Assembly: GCA_937901805.1 (NCBI GenBank)
Contig: CALDJI010000325.1
Coordinates: 1-14,598 of the forward strand
Length of the DNA: 14,598 nucleotides
Direction of reading: 5' to 3'
Origin: an uncultured Clostridia bacterium
GTDB lineage: Bacteria > Bacillota > Clostridia > Oscillospirales > Ruminococcaceae
Shown: one piece after another, positions 14,298 through 14,598 of the stretch
Numbering within the stretch: the first letter of the stretch is position 1
How the letters are laid out: every line of letters begins with the position of its first letter
Notes under the pieces: model-generated
Database searches by the model: none
What the model saw: the letters and a program-made list of their open reading frames with translations, nothing else
What the model was told of the DNA's origin: nothing
Position numbers and translations under genes: made by a program

Positions 14298-14429
14298 ATG
14301 CGTACATTTGGAAAATTTTTAGCATGGACCCTGATACTCGTAGCAGTTATCGGTGGAATTCTTGCATTTGTCGATTATTTGTATGAAACTTATGCAAAGC
14401 ACTACATTTCCACCCAGGGCGACGAATAA
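14298..14429 (+). CDS. 43-residue single-helix membrane protein
   Basis: The frame MRTFGKFLAWTLILVAVIGG... to ...YISTQGDE has AAGGAG (14282-14287) 10 bp before its ATG, 18 bp after the CBM9-like stop. Residues 7-25 form one hydrophobic helix, with a basic N-terminus (Arg2, Lys6) and an acidic/aromatic tail (DYLYETYAKHY), predicting N-in topology. A strong terminator follows 3 bp after the stop, so gene boundaries are coherent. I do not recognise a family. A different-frame ORF over the same bases (14201-14386) lacks such support. Confidence 0.7.
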   Translation: MRTFGKFLAWTLILVAVIGGILAFVDYLYETYAKHYISTQGDE

Positions 14430-14432
14430 GAG

Positions 14433-14464
14433 AAAGCGGGAGACTGGATGCCTCCCGCTTTTTT
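14433..14464 (+). terminator. Intrinsic terminator after the small membrane protein gene
   Basis: A perfect 10-bp GC-rich stem (14433-14442 with 14452-14461), 9-nt loop, then a run of six T (14459-14464). Confidence 0.93.
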
Positions 14465-14477
14465 CTTGAAACAAGGA

Positions 14478-14506
14478 TTGCAATCCAATAACAAAACTGT
14501 TATACT
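14478..14506 (+). promoter_or_regulatory. Promoter of tRNA-Ser
   Basis: TTGCAA (14478-14483), 17-bp spacer, TATACT (14501-14506). The start near 14513 lies about 13 nt before the mature tRNA 5' end, a normal short leader. Confidence 0.75.
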
Positions 14507-14525
14507 ATATCCGTTGTTCCTGTAT

Positions 14526-14565
14526 GGAGAGTTGTCCGAGTGGTCGAAGGTGCAGCACTCGAAAT
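14526..14565 (+). tRNA. tRNA-Ser(CGA), 5' half only; sequence departs after the anticodon loop
   Basis: Positions fit tRNA-Ser: acceptor GGAGAGT (14526-14532), TG at 8-9, D arm TCC-GAGTGGTCGAA-GGT, G26, anticodon stem CAGCA (14553-14557) and loop CTCGAAA (14558-14564), anticodon CGA. The 3' side of the anticodon stem should read TGCTG; instead the sequence is TTTTT and continues unlike a tRNA to the window end, with no variable arm, T arm (GGTTCGAATCC) or CTCTCC acceptor end. So the gene is cut within the anticodon arm. Causes could be integration of an element at the anticodon loop without restoring the 3' half, a rearrangement, an intron extending past the window, or a chimeric sequence end. 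Confidence 0.75.
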
Positions 14566-14598
14566 TTTTTGAAGAGTTGGCTGTTTGCTCCGCTTAAA

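Noticed and set aside
14201..14386. 61-residue plus-strand frame overlapping the CBM9-like stop
   Set aside because: It overlaps two better supported frames, has no ribosome site, and the 43-residue frame in another register has all expected signals.
1..14598. CRISPR array, insertion sequence, toxin-antitoxin or defence system
   Set aside because: I saw no regularly spaced repeats, transposase or integrase motifs, or paired small toxin genes on either strand.

Overview
The window looks like an ordinary chromosomal segment of a low-to-mid GC Gram-positive bacterium of the Clostridia, probably an Oscillospirales/Ruminococcaceae-type gut organism. The reasons are strong AGGAGG-type ribosome sites, use of GTG and TTG starts, sigma-A promoters close to TTGACA-17-TATAAT, compact operons closed by strong intrinsic terminators, and the families present (AzgA-type purine permease, PiT/DUF47 pair, XpaC-TelA pair, M42 peptidase, CBM9-like protein). 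The taxonomic call is inference; no rRNA or lineage marker is present.

Layout. 1-1511: an NCS2/AzgA purine permease on the minus strand, with its own promoter and terminator. 1769-3376: a plus-strand pair, a PiT-family phosphate transporter and a DUF47/PhoU-like partner, ending at a bidirectional terminator shared with the convergent minus-strand GNAT gene (3590-4387). 4595-7322: the xpaC-telA operon, starting at a sigma-A-like promoter whose -10 box lies inside a perfect 21-bp inverted repeat. 7345-8112: a monocistronic DedA membrane protein. 8141-8512: a small HMA (metal-binding) protein on the minus strand, with a symmetric operator candidate at its start site.

8545-13493 is a long minus-strand block: MarR regulator, UPF0178 (YaiI/YqxD) protein, a shikimate dehydrogenase-shikimate kinase fusion, exodeoxyribonuclease III, then a separately promoted M42 peptidase and HIT-like protein. 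13546-14464 is plus strand: a CBM9-like protein and a 43-residue one-helix membrane protein. The window ends with a tRNA-Ser(CGA) promoter and the first half of the tRNA; the sequence stops matching a tRNA just after the anticodon loop.

Most genes are housekeeping or general stress functions. The points that stand out are a shikimate kinase domain broken by a frameshift plus an apparent loss of about 26 nt, the interrupted tRNA-Ser, the long dyad over the xpaC-telA promoter, the metal-regulator-like dyad at the HMA promoter, a HIT protein lacking the middle histidine of its triad, and two small unannotated reading frames. I saw no mobile-element genes, CRISPR array, defence system or biosynthetic cluster, and I cannot claim a new multi-gene system.
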